9,578 nucleotides of DNA, taken from contig JBKHHU010000138.1 in the NCBI GenBank assembly GCA_046539045.1, positions 1 through 9,578 on the forward strand. Reading direction: 5' to 3'. Below are positions 1-7,523 of the stretch, piece after piece. The stretch is from JBKHHU01 sp046539045. Lineage in GTDB: Bacteria > Planctomycetota > Phycisphaerae > SM23-33. Position numbers and translations under genes: made by a program. The notes under the pieces were generated by a model, which ran no database searches, was not told where the DNA came from, and saw only the letters and a list, made by a program, of their open reading frames with translations. Position 1 is the stretch's first letter. Each line of letters opens with the position of its first letter.

Positions 1-2783
1 ACTTCCTTCGCCCATTCCGGGGCCCAGTCGGGTGTTTCCGACCGCTGGCGGATCAGCCAGTCCGGAATCCTGCCGAACGGATAGCCCGCGTCCGGAACGA
101 ATAGACCGATCTCGCCCTGCGAGCGTTCCATGTCGATGTCTTTTCCGGTGACGCTCTGGATCGTCTTTCCGTCCCGCTTGACAGTGGCGTATGTCACGCC
201 GTCTTCGTCGTCGATCCCGCCGCCGAAGGCAATCTCGTCGCTCCCGACGCGGACGCCCCCGTCGATGGACTCGATCTTCACCTTATCGCCGAACCGGTGC
301 AGGACGGTGACGAACTCGACCTTCTCACCGGTGACCTGGATGTCGGGGGAGTTGGTCGTCTGCCCACCGGCTTTGCTGTGCGACCACGGGAACGTGCCGA
401 ACTTGAACTCCTTCGGCGAGGCGACGAACAGCTTCAGGTTGCCCATGTCCACCGACTGTCCGTTCCGCTTGATGCTCTTGCCGAGCGTGTGCACCATGTA
501 GTGGGCCGTCAGCTTCGGGCCGGCGTACTGGTCCCGCAGGACGAAGTAATCTTCCCCGCCCTGACCCTTGACCAGCACCACCGTCCGGCGGTACTTGAGC
601 GGGTTGTCGTCAAACCGCTGCTGCGGATGGTCGGCGTGCCAGGCTTCCGGCGGGTGCTTCTTGACTTCACGGATCCGCTCGGATTCCACCTGCCCGATGG
701 CCACGTCCGCCTGGTCGCCGGTCTTGAGGGCGATCACCCGCTCGTACCCGTCCATGTTGGCATAATCGAACTTGTCCGAGCTGAACCACACGCGGTTGTG
801 CATGTGCTCCTGGCCGGCTCGCGGAGCGTAACTGACATGATGATCCACCGCGATCGGCTTGGCGTCCATGCACAGATGGAACGACAGCTGGTCGCCATGG
901 TAATGTCCGCGGTTCGGGCCGGACTTGAACGCCATGTACGTTTCTTTGCCGGTTCCGCAGTTGTTTCGCAGGATCACGCCGAACCCGGGCAGTTCCTCGG
1001 TGGTCCACTTCTTCGGGTTGCCGAACCTGTATCCCTCGGCACTCTTCGGGCCGCTTTTGCCCGGGTGGGTATCGCCACCGGGGTGGAAGACGCGCCCGCC
1101 CCCTCCTCGCGGCTGGGAGAGCTTATAGAGGAACTGCTGGGCGGCTTTGTAGCGGGGCCAGTCGGTCGGGTCGAACCCATAGTACTTCTTGCAGATCGGG
1201 GCCATCGCCTTGTACTGGTGAATCGCGTGGGACAGATAGCCCGGGCATTCCTGGCCTGCTCCGCCGGGGAGCGTCACCGAGTGGTAGAGGTCCTCGCGGA
1301 GTTTCTGCTCGACCTGCTTTGCGATTTCCTTGAACCGAGGATGGTTGCGAAGGTTCGTGCCCTCGCCGATCGGACGCTTGATGAAATCCGTAAAGAAGTT
1401 CGGGTTCTCCGGGCTGGTGTAGTTCCAGTACGACCCGTACATGTCCGGATCGAGCATGACCTGCACGTGCGTGAGGGTGGACAGGTTACCGCTGCCCTTG
1501 CCCGCACTGCGCATGGCATTGCGGCTCATGCTCCGCCAGAAGCCGGTCGGGTTGATCCCGCTGGAATAGAAGAACTCGCCGCGGAACTTGCCGAGTTTCT
1601 TCCCGTCGAAACCGGGCCAGGTGAGGATGTAATCCTGGTTGAGTTTGTCCAGCGGCTGCATGGCGTAGCGCTGGACGTATCCGGCGCGGTTCCCGCCGTG
1701 TTTTCCGCCGTCGAAGGTCTCCTTCGGGCCGATGGTCAGCAACCAGTAGCGGCGGCCCTTCCACGTGCTGCAGCGCAGGCCGGCGTAATCTGCCGAGGGC
1801 TTGGCCTTGACCTCAATGGCGTTCTGGTGCGGCCAGAGCCACTCGCCCACGCGGCAGACAATAGCCCCGGCAGCCTGCTTGTCGTCATGTGCGGCGAAGA
1901 ACCAGCCGTCCTTATAGTGCTGGTTCCACCGGGGGATCAGCCACAGCAGCGTATTGCCGATCCGCGGGTCGCTGGTCTCATAGCGTTTCTCTATCGCTTC
2001 GCGGTCCCAACCCAGCGGCGTGAGGTCCGTCGGCCAGACGGCGCGGTTGGTGGCCTTCCCGGCCCCACCGCCGTAGATCTCGACCATCGCCTTCTTCCCG
2101 GCCCAACCGTTTGCGACGTCAAACTCCCAGAAGTCCTTGGGCAGCATTTCGTGCTCTTCTTCGATCCGCACGTGATGGTGCCCCGGGGCCAGTCGCACGT
2201 CCACGATCGCGTAGGCCGGCACGTCACCTTCGAACCCGGCCTTTCCGTCGAATTCGTATTTCAGGCGGATCTTTCCGAACAGCGTCCCGTCGCCGACAAT
2301 TTCGGCAGAGAACTTCTTGAGCGGGTATTTGTGCTGGAAGAAGCCCTTGCCGATCCACTTCCCGCCGGGCAGGCGGACCGCGGTGATCGGGCTGGGGGCC
2401 TTCTTGCCCTCTGCCGCCGCGGGCACCTTGACAGCCACCAGGCCGTTGTCCATGACGTACCGGTCGCCGTCCTTTGTCACCTTCACGTTCAGCTTGAAGG
2501 CGGTGGTCGGCTTGCGCTTCTCGATGGTCATGTTCATCCTGGTCGTCGCCGGCATGTCGACCAGAACCCACGCGACGCGCTTGCCGTCGATGACTTCGAC
2601 CTGGTGCGGGACCTCTTCCCCGTCGTGAACGATGGCGATATCCCCGTCCGGGACCTTCGCATCAAGGCGGACGAGTTCGTTCTTGTATTCTCGTCCGGTC
2701 GGGTTGAGCACGGTAGCTTTCTCCGCCAGAGCCTGTGTGAGGACAACTGCCGACAGCACGGCTGCGATCGCGATGCGTTTCAT
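1..2783 (-). CDS. Exported heparinase II/III-like polysaccharide lyase (3' end outside window)
   Basis: The minus-strand frame is open from ATG 2783 to the window edge (927 codons, no stop). GAGGTG at 2795-2790 lies 6 nt before the ATG. Residues 1-20 form a signal peptide: K2-R3, a hydrophobic stretch, then ALA with probable cleavage after A20, so the enzyme is exported. Residues ~22-95 form a beta-rich domain resembling the N-terminal RIFT-barrel type of PcRGLX/YetA-like proteins (moderate recognition). A second beta region follows (~97-230). A helical toroid-like part includes GQECPGY (510-516). The heparinase II/III-type C-terminal signature is at ~625-645, HYHGD with H627, H629, D631, followed by a beta-sandwich. 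Members of this fold cleave uronate-containing glycans (heparin, alginate) by beta-elimination. The substrate here cannot be told from sequence, and catalytic residues were not aligned. The C-terminus is cut by the window, so full length is unknown. The gene is divergent from the GH42 gene. Confidence 0.85.
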   Translation of the reverse strand, partial: MKRIAIAAVLSAVVLTQALAEKATVLNPTGREYKNELVRLDAKVPDGDIAIVHDGEEVPHQVEVIDGKRVAWVLVDMPATTRMNMTIEKRKPTTAFKLNVKVTKDGDRYVMDNGLVAVKVPAAAEGKKAPSPITAVRLPGGKWIGKGFFQHKYPLKKFSAEIVGDGTLFGKIRLKYEFDGKAGFEGDVPAYAIVDVRLAPGHHHVRIEEEHEMLPKDFWEFDVANGWAGKKAMVEIYGGGAGKATNRAVWPTDLTPLGWDREAIEKRYETSDPRIGNTLLWLIPRWNQHYKDGWFFAAHDDKQAAGAIVCRVGEWLWPHQNAIEVKAKPSADYAGLRCSTWKGRRYWLLTIGPKETFDGGKHGGNRAGYVQRYAMQPLDKLNQDYILTWPGFDGKKLGKFRGEFFYSSGINPTGFWRSMSRNAMRSAGKGSGNLSTLTHVQVMLDPDMYGSYWNYTSPENPNFFTDFIKRPIGEGTNLRNHPRFKEIAKQVEQKLREDLYHSVTLPGGAGQECPGYLSHAIHQYKAMAPICKKYYGFDPTDWPRYKAAQQFLYKLSQPRGGGGRVFHPGGDTHPGKSGPKSAEGYRFGNPKKWTTEELPGFGVILRNNCGTGKETYMAFKSGPNRGHYHGDQLSFHLCMDAKPIAVDHHVSYAPRAGQEHMHNRVWFSSDKFDYANMDGYERVIALKTGDQADVAIGQVESERIREVKKHPPEAWHADHPQQRFDDNPLKYRRTVVLVKGQGGEDYFVLRDQYAGPKLTAHYMVHTLGKSIKRNGQSVDMGNLKLFVASPKEFKFGTFPWSHSKAGGQTTNSPDIQVTGEKVEFVTVLHRFGDKVKIESIDGGVRVGSDEIAFGGGIDDEDGVTYATVKRDGKTIQSVTGKDIDMERSQGEIGLFVPDAGYPFGRIPDWLIRQRSETPDWAPEWAKE

Positions 2784-3006
2784 ATAGGACACCTCATGTT
2801 ATAGATAGCAGATACAGGTGAAACACCCCCGACGGGTCAAGGTTATGGTAGCGGCAGGACAATACCCGCGTCCACCGAAAATGGCGGCGGTTCGCCCCCT
2901 GCCGGCCGCGGTACCAACTGGATATGCTGCGGGTCGGGGCTTGATTCGCCCGGGCAACTCGCTAGTCTCTTCTGGACACGTATCCTCTAGCCCAAAGGAG
3001 CCTTTC
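2784..3006. other. Divergent spacer between lyase and GH42 genes
   Basis: This 223-bp spacer must hold the 5' signals of both flanking genes. On the minus strand a TTGACC-like -35 hexamer is present at 2840-2835, but the candidate -10 sequences downstream are badly spaced or weak. A TATAAC at 2803-2798 lies too close to the ribosome site to be a convincing -10. On the plus strand TATCCT (2981-2986) is a weak -10 with no good -35. No strong operator palindrome or riboswitch-like fold was seen. The middle part (2860-2960) is very G+C-rich. Confidence 0.4.
2994..3000 (+). promoter_or_regulatory. Shine-Dalgarno site that sets the GH42 start
   Basis: AAAGGAG ends 6 nt before ATG 3007. The reading frame stays open upstream to a GTG at 2818, but that extension is basic and proline-rich, resembles neither a signal peptide nor GH42, and has no ribosome site. 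The first GH42-like residues (LWHGGDYNPDQW) follow shortly after M1 of the shorter form. This site therefore decides the start. Confidence 0.85.
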
Positions 3007-5091
3007 ATGCCGAAGTATGGTCCGATCAACCCGAAGTTTCCCGTGCTGTGGCACGGTGGTGATTACAATCCGGACCAGTGGCCGGAAAAAACGGTGGCCG
3101 AGGACATCCGCCTTGCGAACCTTGCCGGGGTAAACGTGATGAGTCTCGGGATTTTCAGCTGGTCACAGTTGGAACCCGCCCCCGGCCAGTACAACTGGGG
3201 CTGGATGGACGACGTGATGGACCGCCTGTATGAAGGCGGGCTGCGTGTCGCCTTGGCCACACCATCGGCAGCCCATCCGCGCTGGCTGACCGACCAGCAC
3301 CCGGAAATCCAGAAGGTGCAGGCCGACGGACGGCGAACGCTGCATGGCGGTCGCCAGCGCTTCTGCCCGACCAGCCCGGTCTACCGCGAGCACGTCACGC
3401 GCATCAACCGCGCTTTGGCTGAGCGATACAAGGACCACCCCGCGGTGGTTCTCTGGCACATCTCCAATGAATACGGCGGCTGTCAGTGCTACTGCGATCT
3501 GTGCGCCGCGGAGTTCCGAAAGTTTCTGCAAAACCGTTACGGCGACCTGGACACGCTCAACGAGCAGTGGTGGACGGCGTTCTGGTCTCAGCGGTTCACC
3601 GAGTGGGACCAGATCAACGCACCGATCGATCTAACCGCCACGCACTGCATTCAGGGCTTGCGGCTGGACTGGAAGCGCTTCGTCACCCAGCAGGTGGTCG
3701 ACTTCTTCCGGAACGAGATCGCTGCCGTTCGAGCGGTGACGCCGGATATCCCGGTCACCCACAACATCATGGGCTGGTACCCGGGCATGGATTACGAGAA
3801 GTTCGCCGATGTGATGGACGTGATCAGCTGGGACAGCTATCCGGACGTCGGAGGCGACCCTGCCGACACCGCCCGCGTCCACGCCTACATGCGGGGCATC
3901 AAGAACAACAACCCGTGGATCCTCATGGAGCAGACCCCCAGCAGCACCAACTGGAAGGAGTACCACACGCTCCAGCCGCCGGGACACCAGAACCTGATGG
4001 CCTGGCAGGCGATCGGTCACGGGTCCGATGCGTCGATGTATTTCCAGTACCGTCGCGGCCGCGGGGCACACGAGAAGTTCCACGGGGCCGTTATCGCGCA
4101 TGTGGGCAACGAGGATACCCGCGTGTTCAAGGAGGTCTCCAAGCTCGGGGCAGACATGGCCGCCGTCAGCGAGGACGTCGTCGGCACGCGCGTGGCCCCG
4201 GCGAAGGTCGGGATACTCTGGTGTCAGGAGAACCGCTGGGCGCTGGAAGGTTCCTGCGGCCCGGGCAAGGACAAGCGCCTGATGGAGACCGCAGCCAAGC
4301 ATTACCGGGCCATCTGGAAGCAGAAGATCCCGATCGACGTGGTCCGCATGGACGACGACTGGAGCCAGTACGACCTGCTGATCGCTCCGGAGATGTACAT
4401 GATCAAGAGCGGCCGGTTCCCGAAAAACGGCACACCGGAGCAGATGAAAACCCGCATCGACGAGGCAGAGAAAATCGCCGAATTCGTCAAGGGCGGCGGG
4501 ACGTTCGTGGCGACATTCCTGACCGGGCTGGTCAACGAGAACGACTACGCATACCAGGGCTATCCGGGCGGGGCGCTGCGGGAGACTTTGGGCATCTGGA
4601 GCGAGGAGATCGACAACCGACCGGAAGGTCAGTTCCCCAACCGCGTGGTACTCAACGACACGCTGGACCTGCCCCAAAACGAGTACGCCTGCGACATCTT
4701 CTTCGACCAGATCACCGCCGAATCCGCGGAGGTACTGGGCACCTACGGCGACAACTGGTATGCGGGCAAACCGTGCCTGACCCGCAACCGCTACGGCGAC
4801 GGCGAGGCGTGGTACGTGGCGGCGGATTTCGAAGAAGCGTTCCTGGCCGACCTGTACAAGACGATCTGCAAGCAGAGGAGCATCGCCCCGCTGGCGGACG
4901 GCCCGGAAGAGGTGGAAGTGCTCCAGCGTCAGAACGACCAGCGGACGCTGCTGTTCCTGCTGAACCACAGCGCCGAGACCCAAAGCGTCGACCTGCTGGG
5001 CAAGAGCGGCAGTGACCTGCTGACCGGCGACGAGATCGACGGCTCTGCCGAGCTCGACGCCTACGGCGTGCGGATCGTGAAGATCAAATAG
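3007..5091 (+). CDS. Beta-galactosidase, glycoside hydrolase family 42
   Basis: The 694-aa protein matches the usual GH42 length (~650-700 aa). It would hydrolyse terminal beta-D-galactosides from oligosaccharides with retention of configuration. A TIM barrel spans ~1-385 and opens with LWHGGDYNPDQW. The acid/base is E155 in WHISNEYGG and the nucleophile is E308 in PWILMEQTPSSTNW. A YRRGRGAHEKFHGA segment near residue 350 is typical of the family. C120 plus the CxCxxC cluster C161/C163/C166 matches the zinc-binding cysteines of Thermus A4 beta-galactosidase, and C159 is one more nearby. The trimerisation domain runs ~390-620 and a small C-terminal beta domain ~635-694. No signal peptide or membrane segment is visible, so it is probably cytoplasmic and acts on imported oligosaccharides. 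The sulfatase follows 173 bp later on the same strand, which suggests co-use on a sulfated galactan-like glycan (inference). GH42 members also include alpha-L-arabinopyranosidases. Confidence 0.95.
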   Translation: MPKYGPINPKFPVLWHGGDYNPDQWPEKTVAEDIRLANLAGVNVMSLGIFSWSQLEPAPGQYNWGWMDDVMDRLYEGGLRVALATPSAAHPRWLTDQHPEIQKVQADGRRTLHGGRQRFCPTSPVYREHVTRINRALAERYKDHPAVVLWHISNEYGGCQCYCDLCAAEFRKFLQNRYGDLDTLNEQWWTAFWSQRFTEWDQINAPIDLTATHCIQGLRLDWKRFVTQQVVDFFRNEIAAVRAVTPDIPVTHNIMGWYPGMDYEKFADVMDVISWDSYPDVGGDPADTARVHAYMRGIKNNNPWILMEQTPSSTNWKEYHTLQPPGHQNLMAWQAIGHGSDASMYFQYRRGRGAHEKFHGAVIAHVGNEDTRVFKEVSKLGADMAAVSEDVVGTRVAPAKVGILWCQENRWALEGSCGPGKDKRLMETAAKHYRAIWKQKIPIDVVRMDDDWSQYDLLIAPEMYMIKSGRFPKNGTPEQMKTRIDEAEKIAEFVKGGGTFVATFLTGLVNENDYAYQGYPGGALRETLGIWSEEIDNRPEGQFPNRVVLNDTLDLPQNEYACDIFFDQITAESAEVLGTYGDNWYAGKPCLTRNRYGDGEAWYVAADFEEAFLADLYKTICKQRSIAPLADGPEEVEVLQRQNDQRTLLFLLNHSAETQSVDLLGKSGSDLLTGDEIDGSAELDAYGVRIVKIK

Positions 5092-5099
5092 CAGGCAGG

Positions 5100-5219
5100 A
5101 ACCACGGAGTTCACTGAGGACACAGAGGGTTCTGGATGTGCCGCGGCGGACGGTTCTGACCGATGGCTTCTGAATCACGAAGAACTCGAAGATCACTAAG
5201 GCTTGGGGGCTTCGTGATT
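5100..5219. repeat. Dispersed intergenic repeat, copy A
   Basis: This unit shares ordered blocks with copy B downstream of the sulfatase. The blocks are AACCACGGAG (5100-5109), CACAGAGG (5121-5128), CGGACGGTT (5147-5155) and a 28-base block (5175-5202) that differs from copy B at a single position. Perfect 10-bp inverted arms, AATCACGAAG (5173-5182) and CTTCGTGATT (5210-5219), surround a 27-nt loop, so a transcript could form a hairpin between the GH42 and sulfatase coding regions. No ORF of note lies here. The style resembles CACGGAG/CACGAAG intergenic repeats I associate with planctomycete and other environmental genomes (recollection, not checked). Function is unknown. It could be a processing or attenuation element, or a mobile or expanding repeat. 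Confidence 0.75.
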
Positions 5220-5264
5220 AGAAGACAAAACGCCAAAACGCGTCGAAAAAAAGGGAGACGATAG

Positions 5265-6638
5265 ATGTCTGACAAAGAGCGGCCGAATGTTCTGCTGTTG
5301 ATGTGCGATCAGTTGCGGCATGATTTTGTCGGCTATGCCGGAGCGGCGTTTGCCGATACGCCGAACCTGGATCGCCTTGCCACACGTGGGACGGCCTTTA
5401 CGCAGTGCTACTCGAATTCGCCGGTCTGCACGCCGGCCCGGATCGGCCTGGCGACGGGGCAGATGCCCCACCGCCTCGGCCGGCCGGGCAACAACACGTA
5501 TCTGCCCTTCAGCGCCCGCACGTACTATCAGCAGATGCGGGAGGCGGGCTATTACGTCGGCTGCAGCGGCAAGCTGGACATCGCCAAGCCGGACCTGTAC
5601 TGCGGCAACGGCGCCCTGCCCCGCAATTACGCCTGGGGCTTCACGCACCCCCACGAGGTCATGGGCGGGATGGACCTGACCCAGCGGGACGACCCGGGGT
5701 GTCCGTACTCCCGATGGCTGGATGAAAACGGCCTGTGGGAGACGTTCCACAACGACTACCGCACCCGCAAGGGCGATGACTGGCTGGACAAGCAGTTCCG
5801 CGATTCACGCCTGCCGACCGAAGCCCACGAGGACGTGTACATCGGGCGCAAAGCATGCGAGATCATCGAGAGTTTCCCCGACGACAACCCGTGGCACATG
5901 TTCGTCAGCTTCGTCGGCCCGCACGACCCGCAGGACCCACCGACGGAGTACGCCGAGCAGTTCCGCGACGCCGACGTGCCCGAACCGATCCCCTTCCGCG
6001 AAGAAGGCAAACCGCGAACGCTGGTGAAAAAGGCGACGTTTTTCGACTACGACGAAGCTTCCCCGCGGAGAACGAGGCAGCAGTACCTGTCGATGATCAA
6101 GTGCATCGACGACCAGATCGGGCGGATTCTCGATACCGTCGAAGCCCGCGGCGAGATGGACAAGACCGTCATCCTGTTCACCAGCGATCACGGCGACCAC
6201 CTGTTCGACTACAACCTGCACGGCAAGCACACCGGGTATGAGTCGAGCTGGCACATCCCGCTGCTGGCGGCGGGTCCCGGCGTGCAGGAAGGTGCGACCT
6301 GCGACGCGCTGGTGGAATTGATCGACATCCCGAACACGATCTGCGACCTGGCCAGGATCGACCGGATGCAGAACGTCGACTCGATGAGCTTCGGCCCCGT
6401 CGCCCGCGGTGAGAATGCCGACCACCGGGAAGACGTGGTGATGATGCTGGAGAACACCTCCGCGATCTTCGATGGCAGGTACAAGTTCATCAACACGATC
6501 AACGACCGCAACGAACTGTACGACCTGCAGGAAGACCCGCAGGAGCTGAACAATATCATCGACGAGAACTCGAAGCAGGCCGGCGAGATGAGCAAGCGAC
6601 TGAAATGGCGCCTCATGACCGGCGGTTGTCAGCGGTAG
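5265..6638 (+). CDS. Sulfatase (formylglycine-dependent, type I, S1 family), cytoplasmic type
   Basis: The 457-aa protein has the alkaline phosphatase/sulfatase fold and would hydrolyse a sulfate ester. AGGGAG (5252-5257) precedes ATG 5265. The N-terminus RPNVLLLMCDQLRHD supplies the first metal ligand (D15). C55 in VCTPAR is the cysteine that a sulfatase-maturing enzyme would convert to formylglycine, with R59 at the end of the CxPxR core. Further active-site candidates are K103 (GKLDI), H220 (GPHDP), D308-H309 (TSDHGDH) and K321 (HGKH). In place of the common GKWH the protein has GKLD, so the usual histidine is an aspartate (D105). This suggests a divergent subfamily and perhaps a different substrate pocket. 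No signal peptide is visible, so the likely location is the cytoplasm, like the GH42 enzyme 173 bp upstream. No maturase gene is in the window. Exact substrate is not assignable; a sulfated sugar is inferred from context. Confidence 0.93.
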   Translation: MSDKERPNVLLLMCDQLRHDFVGYAGAAFADTPNLDRLATRGTAFTQCYSNSPVCTPARIGLATGQMPHRLGRPGNNTYLPFSARTYYQQMREAGYYVGCSGKLDIAKPDLYCGNGALPRNYAWGFTHPHEVMGGMDLTQRDDPGCPYSRWLDENGLWETFHNDYRTRKGDDWLDKQFRDSRLPTEAHEDVYIGRKACEIIESFPDDNPWHMFVSFVGPHDPQDPPTEYAEQFRDADVPEPIPFREEGKPRTLVKKATFFDYDEASPRRTRQQYLSMIKCIDDQIGRILDTVEARGEMDKTVILFTSDHGDHLFDYNLHGKHTGYESSWHIPLLAAGPGVQEGATCDALVELIDIPNTICDLARIDRMQNVDSMSFGPVARGENADHREDVVMMLENTSAIFDGRYKFINTINDRNELYDLQEDPQELNNIIDENSKQAGEMSKRLKWRLMTGGCQR

Positions 6639-6652
6639 CTTTACGGTAGAAA

Positions 6653-6806
6653 AACCACGGAGGGCACAGAGGTTCTTTGGGTGTGTGTGCCTTCGGACGG
6701 TTTGACTGCTGATGTAGTAGTCACGAAGAGCTCGAAGATCACTAAGGCCACCAAGGTTTACTCTCTGTTTCTTTGAGGTCTTCGTGGCCCTGGAAAGCTT
6801 CGTGAT
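6653..6806. repeat. Dispersed intergenic repeat, copy B
   Basis: This second copy has the blocks of copy A in the same order: AACCACGGAG (6653-6662), CACAGAGG (6665-6672), CGGACGGTT (6694-6702) and the 28-base block (6721-6748, one mismatch). It is longer on the right side. Nested inverted arms are present: TCACGAAG (6721-6728) with CTTCGTGA (6798-6805), and inside them GGCCAC (6746-6751) with GTGGCC (6784-6789). The remnant sulfatase begins about 60 bp further on. No coding potential was recognised between 6639 and 6865. Confidence 0.75.
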
Positions 6807-6865
6807 GAAAAAGCCCGGCGGTCGCCGTGCCGAAGACCAATGACCGTAAACTTGAGACTGGAAAT

Positions 6866-7460
6866 ATGCGCAGTATTCTCATCCGTTCCGAACCGGGTCG
6901 GCGAGAGGCGCTGACCAGCGCGATCGACATCATGCCGACATTCATGGAACTGTTCGGCGCCGAACTGCCCGAGAACGTCCGCGGCAAGAGCCTGCTGCAC
7001 CTGCTCAGCGCCGACGGGCATCACCACGACGCCGTGATGTACGGCTACCACCGCCAGGACATCAACATTACCGACGGCGGCTACACCTACACCCGCCAGC
7101 CGCTCCCGCAGGTGCCCTGCTACCAGTACACATCCACGCTGAGCAGCCCCTACAAAAACCGCGACCTCGTGCAGGGCTGCGACGTGAGTGTGTTCCTCCC
7201 GACCACACGACATCCCCGTGTACCGGATTGAACTGCCGAACCGAATGAGTCACGGCTGGGAGGATCGACCGCAGGCGGTGTTGCACGACATCCAGGCCGA
7301 CCCGTGGCAGGAGAACCCGCTGCAGGACGCCGGGATCGGGGAGCGGATGGAGGATCTGCTGATCGAGACCATGCGCCACCACGACGCTCCGGCCTGCAAT
7401 TACCCCCGCGTCGGCATGAAAGCGCCCGACGACGCCCCGGGCGATGAGGTGATCCGGTAA
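6866..7460 (+). pseudogene. C-terminal remnant of a second sulfatase, N-terminally deleted and frameshifted
   Basis: From ATG 6866 one frame reads as the C-terminal part of a sulfatase: ALTSAIDIMPTFMELFGAEL, then RGKSLLHLL, DAVMYGYHRQDINITDGGYT, and on to about VFLPT near 7206. That frame stops at TGA 7229-7231. The family-like text continues in the +1 frame as HDIPVYRIELPNRM, then VLHDIQADPWQENPLQD, ending at TAA 7458-7460. One extra base around 7200-7208 would explain the break. Everything expected before this in a ~450-500-aa sulfatase is absent: the DxQ metal site, the CxPxR formylglycine motif, GKxH and the D-H metal site. Only repeat copy B and about 60 bp of unassigned sequence lie before it. 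It cannot be an active sulfatase. It is not a duplicate of the neighbouring sulfatase, whose C-terminus is different. A deletion plus frameshift, or an assembly error, would explain it. Confidence 0.8.
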
Positions 7461-7523
7461 TTCAACTGCGCGTTGGTTGGCGACTTGCAAGCCCCCACCG
7501 GCAAAGCGAGCTTCGAATGCTGC

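Noticed and set aside
297..2804. 835-codon open frame on the plus strand opposite the lyase gene
   Set aside because: It is antisense to a well-supported lyase with signal peptide, ribosome site and family motifs. Its translation is low-complexity-like with no recognisable motif, as expected for a shadow frame in high-G+C DNA.
2818..3006. N-terminal extension of the GH42 protein from GTG 2818
   Set aside because: It has no ribosome site and no GH42-like or signal-peptide sequence, while AAAGGAG is ideally placed before ATG 3007.
3486..5015. 509-codon plus-strand frame inside the GH42 gene
   Set aside because: It overlaps the GH42 coding frame and encodes an Arg/Gly/Pro-rich sequence typical of out-of-frame reading in G+C-rich genes.
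3631..5196. 521-codon minus-strand frame opposite the GH42 gene
   Set aside because: It is antisense to the GH42 gene with no motif or ribosome site. Its start lies inside repeat copy A.
5805..6425. 206-codon minus-strand frame opposite the sulfatase
   Set aside because: It is antisense to a sulfatase with intact catalytic motifs and has no recognisable domain.
5100..6806. Repeats as a CRISPR array or insertion-sequence ends
   Set aside because: There are only two copies 1.5 kb apart with coding sequence between them. There are no regular spacers, no transposase and no target-site duplication.
7461..7523. Possible bidirectional terminator between the sulfatase remnant and the MBL gene
   Set aside because: Only a 4-bp arm pair (GAGC/GCTC) and no T-tract were seen, too weak to call.
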